Source: Blattabacterium cuenoti (GTDB lineage: Bacteria; Bacteroidota; Bacteroidia; Flavobacteriales; Blattabacteriaceae). From it: a DNA stretch of 64,000 nucleotides. A program made the position numbers and the translations under genes. This document shows, one piece after another, positions 1-9,659 of the stretch; position 1 is the stretch's first letter, and each line of letters begins with the position of its first letter. The DNA lies in assembly GCF_014252395.1 (NCBI RefSeq), contig NZ_CP059219.1, positions 399,366 through 463,365 on the forward strand. Reading direction: 5' to 3'. Under the pieces are notes generated by a model that was not told where the DNA came from, made no database searches, and worked only from the letters and a program-made list of their open reading frames with translations.

Positions 1-192
1 TACTACTTTATCCTCTACTACTTTATCCTCTACTACTTTATCCTCTACTACTTTATCCTCTACTACTTTATCCTCTACTACTTTATCCTTTACTACTTTA
101 TCTTCTACTACTTTATCCTTTACTACTTTATCCTTTACTACTTTATCCTCTACTACTTTATCCTCTACTACTTTATCTTCTACTACTTTACT
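1..192. repeat. 15-bp in-frame tandem repeat (minisatellite) inside rplX
   Basis: Twelve consecutive 15-base units of tactactttatcctc type fill 1-180, with a partial unit to 192 and degenerate pieces to about 235. Five adjacent copies (1-75) are identical; the others differ only at two bases, which switch one codon between GAG, GAA and AAG. Read on the minus strand each unit encodes E/K-D-K-V-V, so copy number can change without shifting the frame. The array reaches the window edge and may continue. Confidence 0.97.
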
Positions 193-450
193 TTCTATTA
201 CTTTTACTTTATCCTCTACTACTTTACTTTCTATTATTTTTTTTAAATTAGATATATGTATAGGAGCTTCTTTTTCTATAATTCCTCCTTTAGGATTTTT
301 TGCATTAGGTTTAGTATGCCTCTTTACTATATTTAATCCTCTTATAATAACTTTATTTTTTTTAGTAAAAATTTTTGAAACAATACCTTCAGTTCCTTTA
401 TAATTTCCTGATAAAATTAATACTTTATCTTCTTTTTTTATTTTTTTCAT
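1..450 (-). CDS. rplX: 50S ribosomal protein L24, C-terminus cut by window edge and carrying a pentapeptide repeat
   Basis: L24 is an early-binding protein of the large ribosomal subunit. The start codon at 450 overlaps the rplN stop (ATGA). Residues 1-70 are a normal L24 KOW region, including [14 protein letters not shown] and [20 protein letters not shown]. After IHISNL the usual basic tail of about 25-30 residues is not seen. Instead the frame runs into a (V-V-E/K-D-K) repeat that is still open at base 1, so at least 150 residues against a family length near 104. What follows the repeat lies outside the window. Position after L14 fits the S10/spc order. The identity is sure; the true C-terminus is unknown. 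Confidence 0.93.
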   Translation of the reverse strand, partial: MKKIKKEDKVLILSGNYKGTEGIVSKIFTKKNKVIIRGLNIVKRHTKPNAKNPKGGIIEKEAPIHISNLKKIIESKVVEDKVKVIESKVVEDKVVEDKVVEDKVVKDKVVKDKVVEDKVVKDKVVEDKVVEDKVVEDKVVEDKVVEDKVV

Positions 451-818
451 AAAACTTCTTGGGCTAAAGATATTATTTTCATATATTCTTTTTCTCTAAG
501 TTCTCTTGCTACTGGACCAAAAACTCTTGTACCTAACATTTCTCCAGATGTATTTATTAATACACATGCATTATCATCAAAACTTATATAAGATCCATCT
601 TTTCTTCTAATTCTATTTTTTGTTCTAATAATAACAGCTTTAGATATTTGTCCTTTTTTAATAGTAGAACTTCCAGATACTGCTATTTTTATTGTAATAA
701 CTACTGAATCTCCTAATGAAGCATATCTTTTTTTAGTTCCACCTAAAACTCTAATAATTAAAGCTTCTTTTGCTCCTGTATTATCTGATACTCTACATCT
801 AGATTCTTGTTGTAACAT
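447..818 (-). CDS. rplN: 50S ribosomal protein L14
   Basis: L14 sits at the subunit interface and helps form an intersubunit bridge. The product is 123 residues, the usual length, starting [19 protein letters not shown] and ending in the conserved [14 protein letters not shown] and [11 protein letters not shown]. An upstream in-frame ATG at 860 would add 14 residues that match no L14 and would overlap rpsQ, so the start at 818 is chosen, five bases after the rpsQ stop. The stop overlaps the rplX start as ATGA, which suggests translational coupling. Confidence 0.97.
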   Translation of the reverse strand: MLQQESRCRVSDNTGAKEALIIRVLGGTKKRYASLGDSVVITIKIAVSGSSTIKKGQISKAVIIRTKNRIRRKDGSYISFDDNACVLINTSGEMLGTRVFGPVARELREKEYMKIISLAQEVL

Positions 819-823
819 ATTTT

Positions 824-1096
824 TTATTTTTTTTCTAAAATAGAAATTAATCTCCAACATTTATTCTTACTCATAGGACGTATTTCCATAATATTTACTT
901 TATCTCCATTTTTAGATATATTTTTTTCATCATGAACCATATATTTTTTTTTCTTAATAATACTTTTTCCATAATATTTATGTTTTACTTTTTTTGTTTC
1001 AGATACTATAACTGTTTTTTGCATTTTATCACTTATAACTATTCCTTGTTTTTGTTTTCTTTTATTTCTATGAACATACTTATGATTTTCTATCAT
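824..1096 (-). CDS. rpsQ: 30S ribosomal protein S17
   Basis: S17 is a primary 16S rRNA-binding protein with an OB fold. The 90-residue product shows the family blocks [24 protein letters not shown] and the HDE motif in YMVHDEKN, then [20 protein letters not shown]. The start overlaps the end of rpmC by 17 bases. A start after the overlap would remove the N-terminal strand, so the overlap is probably real. The isoelectric character is very basic, as in the family. Confidence 0.96.
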   Translation of the reverse strand: MIENHKYVHRNKRKQKQGIVISDKMQKTVIVSETKKVKHKYYGKSIIKKKKYMVHDEKNISKNGDKVNIMEIRPMSKNKCWRLISILEKK

Positions 1097-1274
1097 TTAT
1101 TTTCTTATTTAATTCAGTTTTTAATCTAGCAATATTTTTTCTTAATATTCTTATAATCATAGGATTTTTATTCATTTTTATAGAATGATTAAATTTTATA
1201 TTTTGATAATTATTTTCATTTATTTTTATTTTTTCAATCAAATTCTTTATTGAAAGATTTTTTATATTTTTCAT
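1080..1274 (-). CDS. rpmC: 50S ribosomal protein L29
   Basis: L29 lies near the peptide exit tunnel and contacts the trigger factor/SRP docking site. The 64-residue protein is a short two-helix hairpin with the family pattern [10 protein letters not shown] near the N-terminus and [17 protein letters not shown] at the C-terminus. The middle is asparagine- and lysine-rich and diverged, as expected in an AT-rich symbiont. It starts inside the rplP stop (ATGA) and its 3' end overlaps rpsQ by 17 bases. Position between L16 and S17 supports the call. Confidence 0.93.
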   Translation of the reverse strand: MKNIKNLSIKNLIEKIKINENNYQNIKFNHSIKMNKNPMIIRILRKNIARLKTELNKKINDRKS

Positions 1275-1687
1275 TTTATTGCATTAGAAACAACGAATTT
1301 TATTTTTATAGGAAGTTTTTGAGCTGCTAATCTTAAAGCTTCCTTAGCTATTTTCATATCTACTCCATCTATTTCAAATAAAATTTTTCCTGCTTTAACT
1401 ACAGATACCCAAAATTCAACTGGTCCTTTCCCTTTTCCCATACGAACTTCTTGCGGTTTTTTTGTAGCAGGTTTATCAGGAAAAACATTAATCCATAATT
1501 GTCCTTCTCTCTTCATATATCTAGTAGCAGCAACACGTGCCGCTTCTAATTGTCTAGAACTAATCCAAGCACCTTCTAAAGATTTTATTCCATATAAACC
1601 TCTTGATAAAGAAGTTCCTTTTTTAGAATTTCCACGTATTCTACCTTTTTGTTGTTTTTTATATTTTGTTTTTTTTGGTTGCAACAT
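1271..1687 (-). CDS. rplP: 50S ribosomal protein L16
   Basis: L16 binds 23S rRNA near the A site and the central protuberance. The 138-residue product has normal length and the conserved blocks [16 protein letters not shown], the segment [19 protein letters not shown] and [20 protein letters not shown]. The arginine normally hydroxylated in some bacteria lies in the [10 protein letters not shown] neighbourhood. It is one of the best-conserved proteins here, compatible with strong selection on the ribosome core. It overlaps rpmC by four bases. Confidence 0.98.
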   Translation of the reverse strand: MLQPKKTKYKKQQKGRIRGNSKKGTSLSRGLYGIKSLEGAWISSRQLEAARVAATRYMKREGQLWINVFPDKPATKKPQEVRMGKGKGPVEFWVSVVKAGKILFEIDGVDMKIAKEALRLAAQKLPIKIKFVVSNAIK

Positions 1688-1708
1688 AATTTTGTATTAC
1701 AAAATAAT

Positions 1709-2398
1709 TTATTGTTTTCTTTTTTTTAAATAACCTTTTTGTTTTCTTTGTATTCCTAATAATGGAGATAATTCTCTTTTTCCATATATTTCTCCTTTCA
1801 TTATCCAAACTTTAATTCCTATACTACCATAAACAGTATGTGCTACATCTACATGATAATCTACATCAGCCCTAAAAGTTCCAAGAGAAATTCTACCTTC
1901 TTTATAAGTTTCACATCTAGCCATCTCTGATCCATTTAATCTTCCAGATATTTGAATTCTTATTCCTTGAGCATTCATCCTCATAGCAGCAATAATAGAT
2001 AATTTTATTGCTTTTTTATAAGATATTCTATTTTCTAATTGTCTAACTAAACCTTTTGCCAATAATGGAGCATCTAATTCTGGTCTTTTTACCTCAGATA
2101 TATTAATTTGAACTTCTTTTTTAGTAAGCTTTTTTAATTCTTTTCTAACTGTATCTACTTCATCTCCACCTTTTCCAATAACAAGAGCAGGTCTAGATGT
2201 TCTAATTGTTATAGTAATAAATTTTAAAGTTCTTTCTATAAAAATACGAGAAACTATTCCTTTTGGAAATCTAGCTTCTATATATCTTCTAACTTTAAAA
2301 TCTTCTTGAATTCTATCCTTATAATTATTACACCAACTAGATTGCCATCCAATTATAATTCCAAGACGATTAACTATTGGATTTGTTTTTTGTCCCAT
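1709..2398 (-). CDS. rpsC: 30S ribosomal protein S3
   Basis: S3 lines the mRNA entry tunnel and contributes to the ribosomal helicase. The 229-residue product begins [14 protein letters not shown] and carries a type II KH domain with the GKGG loop at residues 75-78 ([11 protein letters not shown]). The C-terminal domain contains [20 protein letters not shown] and the [10 protein letters not shown] segment. The C-terminus is a short basic tail (LKKRKQ), a little shorter than in free-living relatives. It lies four bases after rplV in the S10 operon. Confidence 0.98.
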   Translation of the reverse strand: MGQKTNPIVNRLGIIIGWQSSWCNNYKDRIQEDFKVRRYIEARFPKGIVSRIFIERTLKFITITIRTSRPALVIGKGGDEVDTVRKELKKLTKKEVQINISEVKRPELDAPLLAKGLVRQLENRISYKKAIKLSIIAAMRMNAQGIRIQISGRLNGSEMARCETYKEGRISLGTFRADVDYHVDVAHTVYGSIGIKVWIMKGEIYGKRELSPLLGIQRKQKGYLKKRKQ

Positions 2399-2402
2399 AT
2401 AT

Positions 2403-2780
2403 TTACATTTCTTTTCTATTTTCTAAAAAAACTATAACATGACTTGATCTCTTTCTTATTCTATGACCTCTTCCTTGAGGAACAGGACGTAATCTTTTTA
2501 AAGTTTTTCCTTGATTTACTTGAATATTTTTTATAAATAAAAATTTATCATTATCTGAATATTTATTATTATATTTTATTTTCCAATTTGATAATAAAGA
2601 AAGAAGTAATTTTTTTAAAAAAATAGATATTTTTTTTTTATTACTATATGTTAATATATCTAAAGCATTTTGTATTTCTTTATTACGAATTAAATTAGCA
2701 ATTAATCGTATTTTTCTTGGAGAACTTCTTACTCTATTTAAAGAAGCAGAAACTATATTTAATTTTTTTTTCGTATTCAT
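2403..2780 (-). CDS. rplV: 50S ribosomal protein L22
   Basis: L22 extends a loop into the peptide exit tunnel. The 125-residue product has the N-terminal [20 protein letters not shown] segment and the tunnel-loop and C-terminal signature [20 protein letters not shown]. The central region (about residues 45-80) is lysine/asparagine-rich and poorly conserved, consistent with AT drift where contacts are few. It follows rpsS and precedes rpsC, the canonical order. Confidence 0.96.
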   Translation of the reverse strand: MNTKKKLNIVSASLNRVRSSPRKIRLIANLIRNKEIQNALDILTYSNKKKISIFLKKLLLSLLSNWKIKYNNKYSDNDKFLFIKNIQVNQGKTLKRLRPVPQGRGHRIRKRSSHVIVFLENRKEM

Positions 2781-2798
2781 TTCTCAAAATAAAAATTA

Positions 2799-3083
2799 TT
2801 AATTTTTTATTTTTAACTTATTTTTAGATCCTGAATGTCCTCTAAAAACACGAGTAGGTGAAAATTCACCTAATTTATGTCCTATCATATTTTCCGTAAT
2901 ATATACATTAATAAATTGTTTTCCATTATGTACTGCAAAAGTATGTCCTACAAAATCAGGTAAAATAGTAGATGGTCTAGACCAAGTTTTAATAACTGTT
3001 TTTTTTTCATTTTTTATATTTTTTAATACTTTTTTATATAATTTTTGAGATACATATGGACCTTTTTTTAAAGATCTTGCCAT
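2799..3083 (-). CDS. rpsS: 30S ribosomal protein S19
   Basis: S19 sits in the head of the small subunit and contacts S13. The 94-residue product starts [11 protein letters not shown] and contains the family signature [24 protein letters not shown] as well as the C-terminal [15 protein letters not shown]. Length and motif spacing are normal. It is placed four bases downstream of rplB and upstream of rplV. Confidence 0.98.
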   Translation of the reverse strand: MARSLKKGPYVSQKLYKKVLKNIKNEKKTVIKTWSRPSTILPDFVGHTFAVHNGKQFINVYITENMIGHKLGEFSPTRVFRGHSGSKNKLKIKN

Positions 3084-3087
3084 AATT

Positions 3088-3912
3088 TTATTTTTTTCTT
3101 CTTTGTAAGATATATTTATTAGAATGTTTTCTTTTTGAACGAGTTCTAAATCCTTTAGAATATTTTCCTTTTCTACTTCTAGGTATTCCTCCTGATGCTT
3201 TTCCTTCTCCTCCTCCCATAGGATGATCTACAGGATTCATAGCAACACCTCTAGTTCTAGGTCTTTTTCCTAAATGTCTACTTTTTCCTGCTTTACCATA
3301 TGTTTCTAATTGATGATCTGGATTAGATACTACTCCTATAGTGGCCATACATGTAACCATAATCATTCTAATTTCTCCTGAAGGGAGTTTAATACTAGCA
3401 TATTTTCCATCTTTTGCAAATAATTGAGCAAAAGAGCCTGCACTTCTTACTATTTTAGCTCCTTGACCAGGTCTAAGTTCTATACAAGAAATAGTAGTAC
3501 CTAATGGTATTTCACTTAAAAAAGTAGAATTTCCAATATTAAAAGGAATTTTTTTTCCAGAAATAATTTTTTGTCCTACTTTAAAACCATCCATTGCTAT
3601 AATATATCTTTTTTCTCCATCTTTATAATGTAATAAAGCTATAAAAGAAGATCTATTAGGATCATATTCTATAGATTTTATAATAGCATAAATTCCAAAT
3701 TTTCTTCTTTTAAAATCAATTATTCTATATTTTTTTTTATGTCCTCCTCCTAAATAACGTATAGTCATTCTACCAGTATTATTACGACCTCCAGACTTAG
3801 ATTTTCCTTTAGTTAAAATTTTTTCAGAATTAGAAGTTGTAATTTGATCAAAACAATTTACTATTCTAAAACGTTGACCAGGAGTTATAGGTTTTAATTT
3901 TTTTATAGACAT
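3088..3912 (-). CDS. rplB: 50S ribosomal protein L2
   Basis: L2 is a core 23S rRNA-binding protein close to the peptidyl-transferase centre. The 274-residue product shows [20 protein letters not shown] near the N-terminus, the [22 protein letters not shown] block, and [18 protein letters not shown], which contains the histidine needed for peptidyl transfer (HPMGGGEG). The C-terminal extension is basic. Its start codon shares one base with the rplW stop (TAATG), suggesting coupled translation. Confidence 0.99.
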   Translation of the reverse strand: MSIKKLKPITPGQRFRIVNCFDQITTSNSEKILTKGKSKSGGRNNTGRMTIRYLGGGHKKKYRIIDFKRRKFGIYAIIKSIEYDPNRSSFIALLHYKDGEKRYIIAMDGFKVGQKIISGKKIPFNIGNSTFLSEIPLGTTISCIELRPGQGAKIVRSAGSFAQLFAKDGKYASIKLPSGEIRMIMVTCMATIGVVSNPDHQLETYGKAGKSRHLGKRPRTRGVAMNPVDHPMGGGEGKASGGIPRSRKGKYSKGFRTRSKRKHSNKYILQRRKK

Positions 3913-4211
3913 TAAATTTCTTTTTTATTGAAAAAATCAATTTTTTGATTTTTATTAAATTGAACAATTACTTTTTTTATTTTATTAGTTCTTCCATAAA
4001 GAAATCCTTTTTTAGTATATTTAGATTTATCTTTTCTAGGATAAATCATAGTCCTAATATTTTTAATAGAAAAACCTAATATTTTTTCAAATTCTTTTTT
4101 TATCTTAATTTTATTATAATTTTTATTTGTGTTACTTATAGAAAAAGTATAAAAATTTTTTTTTTCTTCTTTGGAAGATTTTTCTGTAAAAAAAGGTTTA
4201 ATAAAAATCAT
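3912..4211 (-). CDS. rplW: 50S ribosomal protein L23
   Basis: L23 is at the tunnel exit and is the docking point for trigger factor and SRP. The 99-residue protein has the family start [16 protein letters not shown] and the later [25 protein letters not shown] region, which is the rRNA-binding loop. It is shorter and more diverged than the neighbouring L2 and L4, but length is within the family range and its place between rplD and rplB is canonical. Its stop overlaps the rplB start by one base. Confidence 0.95.
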   Translation of the reverse strand: MIFIKPFFTEKSSKEEKKNFYTFSISNTNKNYNKIKIKKEFEKILGFSIKNIRTMIYPRKDKSKYTKKGFLYGRTNKIKKVIVQFNKNQKIDFFNKKEI

Positions 4212-4214
4212 ATT

Positions 4215-4844
4215 TTATAGAAATAAAAATTTTTTAATTTTTTTTATAGAATTTTCTGAAAAAATAATATATGGAAAATTTAATAAAGAAAAACAATCTA
4301 ATTCGTCCACATTTAATAATTTAAAATTTATTAAATTTCTAGATGATAAATATAAATTTTTATTAGTTTTTCCAACTACCATCAATGATTTTTGATTATT
4401 TAAATTTAAATATTTTAATAAACTTAAAATAAATTTAGTTTTCGGTATATTTAATTCTATATTTTCTATAATTTTAATTTTATTTTGTATTAATTTTTGT
4501 TCAATAATAAATTTTCTAACTTTATTTTTAGTAGATTTATTTAATTTAGTTATATATTTTTTTGGTTTTGGTCCAAAAACTCTTCCACCTCCTCTAAAAA
4601 TAGGATTTTTAATATTACCTTTTCTAGATCCACCTGTTCCTTTTTGTCTATGTAATTTTCTAGTACTACCTGATAATTCTCCCCTTTCTTTAGATTTATG
4701 TGTTCCTTGACGTTGTGCTAATAAATATCTTTTTATTTCTAAATATAAAGAATGTTCATAATATTTTTTTAAAAAAAAATCTTTTTTAAATTCAATTATT
4801 TTATCTGTTTTATTACCTTTAATATCCAAAATTTTTAATTCCAT
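4215..4844 (-). CDS. rplD: 50S ribosomal protein L4
   Basis: L4 reaches into the exit tunnel and, in some bacteria, represses its own operon. The 209-residue product has the long basic loop [20 protein letters not shown] followed by [20 protein letters not shown] and [12 protein letters not shown], typical of the tunnel extension. The C-terminal half keeps the general alpha/beta pattern ([20 protein letters not shown]) but is AT-drifted. It overlaps the end of rplC by 10 bases. Confidence 0.96.
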   Translation of the reverse strand: MELKILDIKGNKTDKIIEFKKDFFLKKYYEHSLYLEIKRYLLAQRQGTHKSKERGELSGSTRKLHRQKGTGGSRKGNIKNPIFRGGGRVFGPKPKKYITKLNKSTKNKVRKFIIEQKLIQNKIKIIENIELNIPKTKFILSLLKYLNLNNQKSLMVVGKTNKNLYLSSRNLINFKLLNVDELDCFSLLNFPYIIFSENSIKKIKKFLFL

Positions 4845-5464
4845 TTCTTTTTTTTAATCATTAAATATGAATTTTTATTTCCTGGAACTGAACCTTTTAA
4901 AATTATAAAATTATGATGAATATCTATTTTTAATATTTTTAAATTTTTAATAGTAACATTTTTATTTCCAGTTTTTCCAGCCATTTTTTTACCTTTAAAA
5001 ACACGTGAAGGATCAGATCCTGCTCCTATTGATCCTGGAGCTCTTAAACGATTATGTTGACCATGACTACTTTCTCCTACTCCTGAAAAATTATATCGTT
5101 TTACAACTCCTTGAAAACCTTTTCCTTTAGAAATACCTTTTACATCAACTAAATCTCCTTCTTTAAAAAAATCTATTATATTAATTTTTTTTCCTAAATA
5201 CAAATTATATACACCTTTAAATTCTAATAATTTTTTTTTAGGAGTTAATTTTGCTTTTTTAAAATGTCCTATTAAAGGTTTATTAGTTTTTTGAATTTTT
5301 TTTTCATCTATTCCTATTTGAATAGAAGAATATCCATCTTTTTCTATTGTTTTTATTTGAACTATATAACAAGGTCCTATTTTTATAATACTACATGGGA
5401 TATTTTCTCCATTATCTAAATAAATACTTGTCATTCCTATGTTTTTACCTATTAATCCAGTCAT
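4835..5464 (-). CDS. rplC: 50S ribosomal protein L3
   Basis: L3 is one of the first proteins to assemble on 23S rRNA and its loop approaches the peptidyl-transferase centre. The 209-residue protein starts [15 protein letters not shown] and contains the loop [15 protein letters not shown], then [20 protein letters not shown] and [19 protein letters not shown]. The glutamine methylated by PrmB in other bacteria is at SHGQH. The gene follows rpsJ and overlaps rplD. Confidence 0.98.
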   Translation of the reverse strand: MTGLIGKNIGMTSIYLDNGENIPCSIIKIGPCYIVQIKTIEKDGYSSIQIGIDEKKIQKTNKPLIGHFKKAKLTPKKKLLEFKGVYNLYLGKKINIIDFFKEGDLVDVKGISKGKGFQGVVKRYNFSGVGESSHGQHNRLRAPGSIGAGSDPSRVFKGKKMAGKTGNKNVTIKNLKILKIDIHHNFIILKGSVPGNKNSYLMIKKKKWN

Positions 5465-5473
5465 TTTATTTTA

Positions 5474-5779
5474 TTATACTTTTATTTCAGCTTCTACTCC
5501 ACTAGGTAATTCTAATTTCATTAAAGCATCTACTGTTTTAGATGAAGCATTATGAATTTGCAAAAGTCTTTTATGAGTAGGAAGAAAAAATTGTTCTCTT
5601 GATTTTTTATTTACATGTGGAGAACGTAATACTGTAAATATTTTTTTTTCAGTAGGTAAAGGAACTGGACCGTTTAACACTACTCCTGTAGGTAATACAG
5701 AATTTACAATTCTTTCAGCTGATTTATCTAACAAATTATAATCGTAAGATTTTAATTTTATTTTTATATCATGACCCAT
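5474..5779 (-). CDS. rpsJ: 30S ribosomal protein S10
   Basis: S10 is both a head protein of the 30S subunit and the NusB partner in antitermination; nusB is also in this window (41517). The 101-residue product carries the family signature [20 protein letters not shown] and [12 protein letters not shown]. Length is normal. Its ATG shares one base with the fusA stop (TAATG), and rpsJ follows fusA directly without a tuf gene between them, an arrangement I recall as usual in Bacteroidota. Confidence 0.98.
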   Translation of the reverse strand: MGHDIKIKLKSYDYNLLDKSAERIVNSVLPTGVVLNGPVPLPTEKKIFTVLRSPHVNKKSREQFFLPTHKRLLQIHNASSKTVDALMKLELPSGVEAEIKV

Positions 5780-7887
5780 TATTTTTTATTTTTTTTATTA
5801 TGATTTTTTATAATAATATTATCTATAATATTCGTTGGTACTATATCATAATGAGAAAATTCCATAACTGATGTCCCTCTACCAGAAGAAAGTGTTCTTA
5901 ATATTGTTACGTATCCAAACATTTCAGATAATGGAACTAAAGATTGAATAACTTTAATATTATTTTTATTAATCATATTTTGAATTAATCCTCTTCTACG
6001 ATTTAAATCTCCTATTACATCTCCCATATTTTCTTCTGGAATAATTACCTCTAATTTCATAATAGGTTCTAATAAAACAGGTTTTGCTTTTTTAGCTGCT
6101 TCTTTAAAACCTAATTTTCCTGCTAATTCGAAAGAAAGTTGATCAGAATCAACAGAATGATATGATCCATCCAATATCGTTATTTTAGCACTTTCTATTT
6201 CATATCCAGATAAAGGTCCACTTTTCATCATTTCTATACATCCTTTTTCTATAGATGGAATATATTCTTTAGGAATGTTACCTCCTTTTATTTTATTAAT
6301 AAAATCTAATCCAAATTTTCCATCATTTCTAGGTTCTAATCGAAATAATATATCAGCATATTTACCTCTACCACCTGTTTGTTTTTTATAAATTTCTCTA
6401 TGTTCTACTAAATCAGTCAAAGCTTCTTTATATTCTACTTGAGGTTTTCCTTGATTAATTTCAACTTTAAATTCTCTTTTCATACGATCTACAATAACTT
6501 CTAAATGAAGTTCACCCATGCCAGAAATAATAGTTTGACCTGTATGTTTATCCGTTTTAACTTGAAAAGTAGGATCTTCTTCCATTAATTTATATAATGC
6601 TAAACTCATTTTATCTATATCAGATTTATATTTAGGCTCAATAGCTAATCCTATTACAGGTTCAGGAAAAGATATATTTTCTAATAAAATTGGATATTTT
6701 TCATCACATAAAGTATCTCCTGTTTTAATATCTTTAAAACCAACTACAGCAGCTATATCTCCAGCTCCAATTTTTTCTATTGGATTTTGTTTATTAGCAT
6801 GCATTTGATATATTCTAGAAATTCTTTCTTTATTACCAGATCTTGAATTAAAACTATAAGAACCTGACTCTATTTTTCCAGAATAAACTCTAAAAAATGC
6901 TAAACGTCCTACAAATGGATCACTTGATATTTTAAAAGCTAAAGCAGAAAAAGGTTCTTTTTCACTAGGTTTTCTTGTTTCCTTTGTTTTACTAATAGGA
7001 TTAATTCCAACTACATCTTTTCCATCAAGAGGAGAAGGTAAATATCTACATATAGCATCTAATATAGCTTGTACACCTTTATTTTTAAAAGAAGAACCAC
7101 ATAAAATAGGAATAATTTTCATATTTATTGTATTCTTTTGTAAAGAATGAATAATATCATCTTCTGATATAGAAGAATGATTGTTATATAAAAATTTTTC
7201 CATTATTGCATCATCATATTCAGATAAAGTTTCTATAAGTTTATTTTTATAATCGTTAACAGAATCCACCATTTCATATGGAATAGGTTTTTCTTGATAA
7301 GTCATTCCATAATTTTGATCGTCCCATATTATAGCTTTATTAGATATTAAATCTACTACTCCTATAAAATTTTCTTCATTACCTATAGGTATTTGTAAAG
7401 GAACTGAATTAGCACCTAAAATTTTTTGTATTTGAGAACAAACATTAAAAAAATCAGATCCTTGACGATCCATTTTATTTACAAAAGCAATTCTAGGTAT
7501 TCCATATTTATCGGCTTGTCTCCATACTGTTTCTGATTGTGGTTCTACTCCATCTACAGCACTAAATAAAACAACCATTCCATCTAAAATTCTCATAGAT
7601 CGTTCCACTTCTACTGTAAAATCTACATGACCTGGAGTATCTATGATATTAATTTGATATTTTTTATTTTTGTATATCCAATTACAACATGTAGCTGCAG
7701 AAGTTATAGTTATTCCTCTTTCTTGTTCTTGTTGCATCCAATCCATAGTAGCTGCTCCATCATGGACTTCTCCTATTTTATGATTAATACCTGTATAAAA
7801 TAAAATTCTTTCTGTAGTAGTTGTTTTACCTGCATCTATATGCGCTGCAATACCTATATTTCTTGTATATTTTAAATCTTTTTCCAT
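5779..7887 (-). CDS. fusA: Elongation factor G
   Basis: EF-G is the GTPase that drives translocation and, with RRF, ribosome recycling. The 702-residue protein has full length. GTPase motifs are G1 [10 protein letters not shown] (residues 15-24), the switch I RGITI (58-62), G3 DTPGH (83-87) and G4 NKMD (137-140). Domain IV has GGRGKYAD and the tip residues near [11 protein letters not shown], and domain V ends with [15 protein letters not shown]. It lies between rpsG and rpsJ. Only one EF-G paralogue is visible here. Confidence 0.99.
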   Translation of the reverse strand: MEKDLKYTRNIGIAAHIDAGKTTTTERILFYTGINHKIGEVHDGAATMDWMQQEQERGITITSAATCCNWIYKNKKYQINIIDTPGHVDFTVEVERSMRILDGMVVLFSAVDGVEPQSETVWRQADKYGIPRIAFVNKMDRQGSDFFNVCSQIQKILGANSVPLQIPIGNEENFIGVVDLISNKAIIWDDQNYGMTYQEKPIPYEMVDSVNDYKNKLIETLSEYDDAIMEKFLYNNHSSISEDDIIHSLQKNTINMKIIPILCGSSFKNKGVQAILDAICRYLPSPLDGKDVVGINPISKTKETRKPSEKEPFSALAFKISSDPFVGRLAFFRVYSGKIESGSYSFNSRSGNKERISRIYQMHANKQNPIEKIGAGDIAAVVGFKDIKTGDTLCDEKYPILLENISFPEPVIGLAIEPKYKSDIDKMSLALYKLMEEDPTFQVKTDKHTGQTIISGMGELHLEVIVDRMKREFKVEINQGKPQVEYKEALTDLVEHREIYKKQTGGRGKYADILFRLEPRNDGKFGLDFINKIKGGNIPKEYIPSIEKGCIEMMKSGPLSGYEIESAKITILDGSYHSVDSDQLSFELAGKLGFKEAAKKAKPVLLEPIMKLEVIIPEENMGDVIGDLNRRRGLIQNMINKNNIKVIQSLVPLSEMFGYVTILRTLSSGRGTSVMEFSHYDIVPTNIIDNIIIKNHNKKNKK

Positions 7888-7892
7888 TATAA

Positions 7893-8369
7893 CTAAAATC
7901 TAAAATGCGAAAATGCTTTATTAGCTTCAGCCATTTTATGAATATTTTCTTTTCTTTTTACGGATTCTCCTTGTTCTTGAAAAGCGTCCCATATTTCATA
8001 AGCTAATTTATTTGCCATCGTTTTTTCATTTCTTATAGAAGCACATGAAATTAATAATTTCATTGCTTTTGTTATTTTTCTATTAGAAGAAATAGGAACT
8101 GGAACCTGAATATTAGATCCTCCCATACGACGGCTTCTAACTTCTACATGAGGCGTTACATTTTTTAATCCTTCTTTCCATATTTCTATTACTGATTTAT
8201 CTTCTGATTTTTTTATTAAATCCAACTTTTTCATAGAATTATAAAAAATATTATATGCTACACTTTTTTTACCATTTTTCATTAAATGATTAACAAAACG
8301 TGTAACAAGAGGATCATTAAATTTAGGATCAGGAAAATATATTTTTTCTTTTTTTTTAACTTTTCTCAT
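7893..8369 (-). CDS. rpsG: 30S ribosomal protein S7
   Basis: S7 nucleates assembly of the 30S head and contacts E-site tRNA. The 158-residue protein has [20 protein letters not shown] near the N-terminus, the [20 protein letters not shown] signature in the middle (about residues 71-90) and [15 protein letters not shown] at the C-terminus. Length matches the family. It is eight bases downstream of rpsL and five upstream of fusA. Confidence 0.98.
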   Translation of the reverse strand: MRKVKKKEKIYFPDPKFNDPLVTRFVNHLMKNGKKSVAYNIFYNSMKKLDLIKKSEDKSVIEIWKEGLKNVTPHVEVRSRRMGGSNIQVPVPISSNRKITKAMKLLISCASIRNEKTMANKLAYEIWDAFQEQGESVKRKENIHKMAEANKAFSHFRF

Positions 8370-8376
8370 TAATATT

Positions 8377-8754
8377 TTAATCTTTTTTATTTATTTTAGC
8401 TCCATATTTACTTCTACTTTTTTTTCTTCCATTTACACCAGCTGCATCACGAGCCCCTCTAACTATTTTATATTTTACTCCTGGTAAATCTTTTACTCTT
8501 CCTCCTTTTACTAATACTATTGAATGTTCTTGAAGATTATGTCCTTCACCTGTTATATAACTAATAACTTCTCTACCGTTTGTAAAACGAACACGAGCTA
8601 CTTTTCGCATAGCTGAATTAGGTTTTTTAGGAGTTGTAGTATAAACTCTAGTACAAACTCCTCTTTTTTGAGGACAAAATTCTAGGGCAATAGATTTTCT
8701 TTTTTTAGAAATTGAACTACGTCCTTTTCTAATTAATTGTTGTATAGTAGGCAT
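8377..8754 (-). CDS. rpsL: 30S ribosomal protein S12
   Basis: S12 is the decoding-site protein and first gene of the str operon. The 125-residue product starts [12 protein letters not shown] and contains [18 protein letters not shown] and [20 protein letters not shown] followed by DLPGV. Both lysines whose substitution gives streptomycin resistance in other bacteria (in PKKPNS and in RVKDLPGV) are present, so the protein is of the wild-type, sensitive form at those positions. A promoter-like element lies just upstream at 8773-8804. Confidence 0.98.
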   Translation of the reverse strand: MPTIQQLIRKGRSSISKKRKSIALEFCPQKRGVCTRVYTTTPKKPNSAMRKVARVRFTNGREVISYITGEGHNLQEHSIVLVKGGRVKDLPGVKYKIVRGARDAAGVNGRKKSRSKYGAKINKKD

Positions 8755-8772
8755 ATACTATGATTTATAATG

Positions 8773-8804
8773 CAAATTATAATATTTTTTAATAAAAATT
8801 ACAA
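8773..8804 (-). promoter_or_regulatory. Probable vegetative promoter of the str-S10-spc operon
   Basis: On the minus strand TTG (8802-8804) is followed by 20 bases and then TATAATTTG (8773-8781). This closely resembles the Bacteroidota vegetative promoter (TTG, about 19 bases, TANNTTTG) and contains a TATAAT core. The expected start of transcription near 8766 would give a leader of about 12 bases before rpsL. No other candidate is as good in the 75-base gap between map and rpsL. Confidence 0.6.
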
Positions 8805-8829
8805 ATCAAAAAATAAATTTATTTTAAAT

Positions 8830-9651
8830 TTAGTAATTAGGAATTTTTTTATTCTGAAAAGGATCTTCTTCTAATGATTTAATATTAAGTTCTTTATAAA
8901 TATAACGAAAAGTAGAAAGTAAACAAGGAGATCCATCAATAATGGCTATATTATGTTCATAATGAGAGGATATTTTTTTATCTAAAGTAGTAATAGTCCA
9001 TCCATCTTCATGAAAGACTATTTCAGAAGAACCTTTATTAATCATAGGTTCTACAGAAAGAACTAAACCATTCTTTAATTTTAAACCTTTTTTTTTTTTA
9101 CCAAAATTAGGAACTTGAGGTTCTTCATGCATTTTTTTTCCAATTCCATGACCTACAAGATTTTTTACCACATTATATCCATTTTTTTCAATATAAGATT
9201 GTATAGAATAACCTATATCTCCAATACTATTTCCAAATTTACATTTGGAAAGACCAATATAAAGAGAATTCTTAGAACAATTAAGAAATTTTTTTGTTTC
9301 TTTTGAAACTTTTCCTACTTCAAAAGTATAAGCATGTTCTCCATAAAATCCATTCATATAAACTCCACAATCTATAGATAACACATCTCCATCATATAAA
9401 GGATATTGATTAGGTAAACCGTGTACTACTTGATAATTTGGAGAAACACATAAAGTATTTGGAAAATCATATAAACCTAAAAAAGCAGGTTTTCCTCCAT
9501 GATCACGAATAAAATTTTCTGCTAATCTATCTAAATAAAGAGTATTAATACCAGGTTTAATTTCTTTAGCTAACATTCCTAATGTTTTAGAAGCTAAAAA
9601 TGCACTTTTTTTTATTAAAATAATTTCATCTATAGTTTTTAATTGTATCAA
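8830..9651 (-). CDS. map: Methionine aminopeptidase type I
   Basis: This enzyme removes the initiator methionine from new proteins in the cytosol. The 273-residue product has the pita-bread fold motifs: VVHGLPN (substrate histidine, residue 77), SIDCGVYMNGFYGEH with metal ligand Asp94, VGHGIGKKMHEEP with the ligand histidine, GLVLSVEPMI with the ligand glutamate and the final HEDGWTITT and YEHN. The second metal ligand, normally aspartate (GDHAYTF-type), is glutamate here (Glu105, GAA at 9337-9339). Otherwise the enzyme looks complete. It is the last gene of the rplM-rpsI-rpsB-tsf-gpmI-map run. Confidence 0.96.
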   Translation of the reverse strand: MIQLKTIDEIILIKKSAFLASKTLGMLAKEIKPGINTLYLDRLAENFIRDHGGKPAFLGLYDFPNTLCVSPNYQVVHGLPNQYPLYDGDVLSIDCGVYMNGFYGEHAYTFEVGKVSKETKKFLNCSKNSLYIGLSKCKFGNSIGDIGYSIQSYIEKNGYNVVKNLVGHGIGKKMHEEPQVPNFGKKKKGLKLKNGLVLSVEPMINKGSSEIVFHEDGWTITTLDKKISSHYEHNIAIIDGSPCLLSTFRYIYKELNIKSLEEDPFQNKKIPNY

Positions 9652-9659
9652 AATAATAA

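Noticed and set aside
1-192. The tandem repeat as a CRISPR array or mobile element end
   Set aside because: Units are contiguous without spacers and are in frame within rplX, so it is a coding minisatellite.
932-1129. Phe/Ile-rich open frame on the plus strand inside rpsQ-rpmC
   Set aside because: It is the complement of lysine-rich ribosomal genes; AT-rich composition makes such hydrophobic frames common.
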